DNA of 23,414 bases, from the NCBI GenBank assembly GCA_002293505.1, contig DBDI01000012.1, forward strand, positions 3,431 to 26,844. Reading direction: 5' to 3'. Position numbers and translations under genes: made by a program. The stretch's first letter is position 1, and each line of letters starts with the position of its first letter. Below the pieces are notes generated by a model, which saw only the letters and a program-made list of their open reading frames with translations, had not been told where the DNA came from and searched no databases. Source of the stretch: Alistipes sp. UBA936 (GTDB lineage: Bacteria > Bacteroidota > Bacteroidia > Bacteroidales > Rikenellaceae). Of this stretch, positions 23,363-23,414 are shown in pieces.

Positions 23363-23397
23363 AAAAGGGGCCAAGTCTTTTTGACTCGGCCCCTTTT
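23363..23397 (-). terminator. Terminator downstream of the putative 5S rRNA gene
   Basis: On the minus strand, AAAAGGGGCC plus GAGTC pairs with GACTT plus GGCCCCTTTT around an AAAAA loop, a 15-bp stem with one mismatch, followed by TTTTCTT. It lies five bases after the apparent 5S 3' end and should end a leftward rRNA operon transcript. Confidence 0.85.
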
Positions 23398-23402
23398 AAG
23401 GA

Positions 23403-23414
23403 GGCGGCGACCTA
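23403..23414 (-). rRNA. rrf: 5S rRNA, 3' end only (partial)
   Basis: The minus strand reads TAGGTCGCCGCC up to the window edge, which matches the conserved 3' end of Bacteroidetes 5S rRNA (GAGAGTAGGTCGCCGCC in related species, from memory). It is followed immediately by a strong terminator. Only about 12 bases are visible, so the identification depends on this short match and on the terminator. The rest of the gene, and presumably 23S and 16S, would lie to the right on the minus strand. Confidence 0.65.

Noticed and set aside
1..23414. tRNA genes, CRISPR arrays, phage or IS elements, defence or toxin-antitoxin genes
   Set aside because: None was recognised on either strand. All long coding regions are assigned to ordinary families or to the unrecognised lipoprotein.

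Overview
The window looks like a chromosomal segment of a GC-rich (by eye about 55% G+C) Bacteroidota species, probably order Bacteroidales and possibly Rikenellaceae/Alistipes-like; the family-level guess is weak. Supporting signs are the Bacteroidetes-specific families (DUF5683, OstA-like, PorT-like barrel, SurA-like lipoprotein), Bacteroidetes-type -7 promoter boxes (TAnnTTTG), few convincing Shine-Dalgarno sites, and parAB followed by DUF5683 and an MltD-type transglycosylase. MqnA implies menaquinone synthesis by the futalosine route.

Layout. (1) 5-5923, minus strand: a tightly packed run parA-parB-DUF5683-mltD-mnmE for chromosome segregation, envelope and tRNA modification. (2) 5974-11179, plus strand, diverging from parA over only 50 bp: a CPBP membrane protease, a SurA-like lipoprotein, a SurA-type chaperone and a large OstA-like protein, which together look like an outer-membrane protein/LPS assembly cluster. 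It ends at a bidirectional terminator. (3) 11266-14553, minus strand: pgk and an M13 metallopeptidase lipoprotein. (4) 14614-19457, plus strand, diverging from pgk: kbl, an Lrp/AsnC regulator, a QueD/PTPS enzyme and polA, most of them overlapping or nearly so. (5) 19531-21970, plus strand: mqnA, a CorA-type transporter and a PorT-like barrel, then a terminator. (6) 22043-23414: a small DUF5652-like membrane protein, an AT-rich stretch with an unrecognised lipoprotein gene, and a hairpin terminator next to what looks like the 3' end of a 5S rRNA gene, so an rRNA operon probably lies just right of the window on the minus strand.

Most of the window is core housekeeping DNA, and I found no defence system, phage, IS element or CRISPR array. 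The unusual signals are in base-level structure and in details of known proteins. CATG is almost absent: three copies by manual scan, two of them in the AT-rich right end. Plus-strand G/C bias flips inside polA. Several -7 boxes sit only 4-8 bases from start codons, suggesting leaderless or nearly leaderless transcripts. PolA keeps its polymerase and 5'-nuclease motifs but has lost the proofreading aspartates. The OstA-like protein carries a long Asp-Ser-Leu-rich and Lys/Ala-rich insert. All counts were made by hand and should be recomputed.
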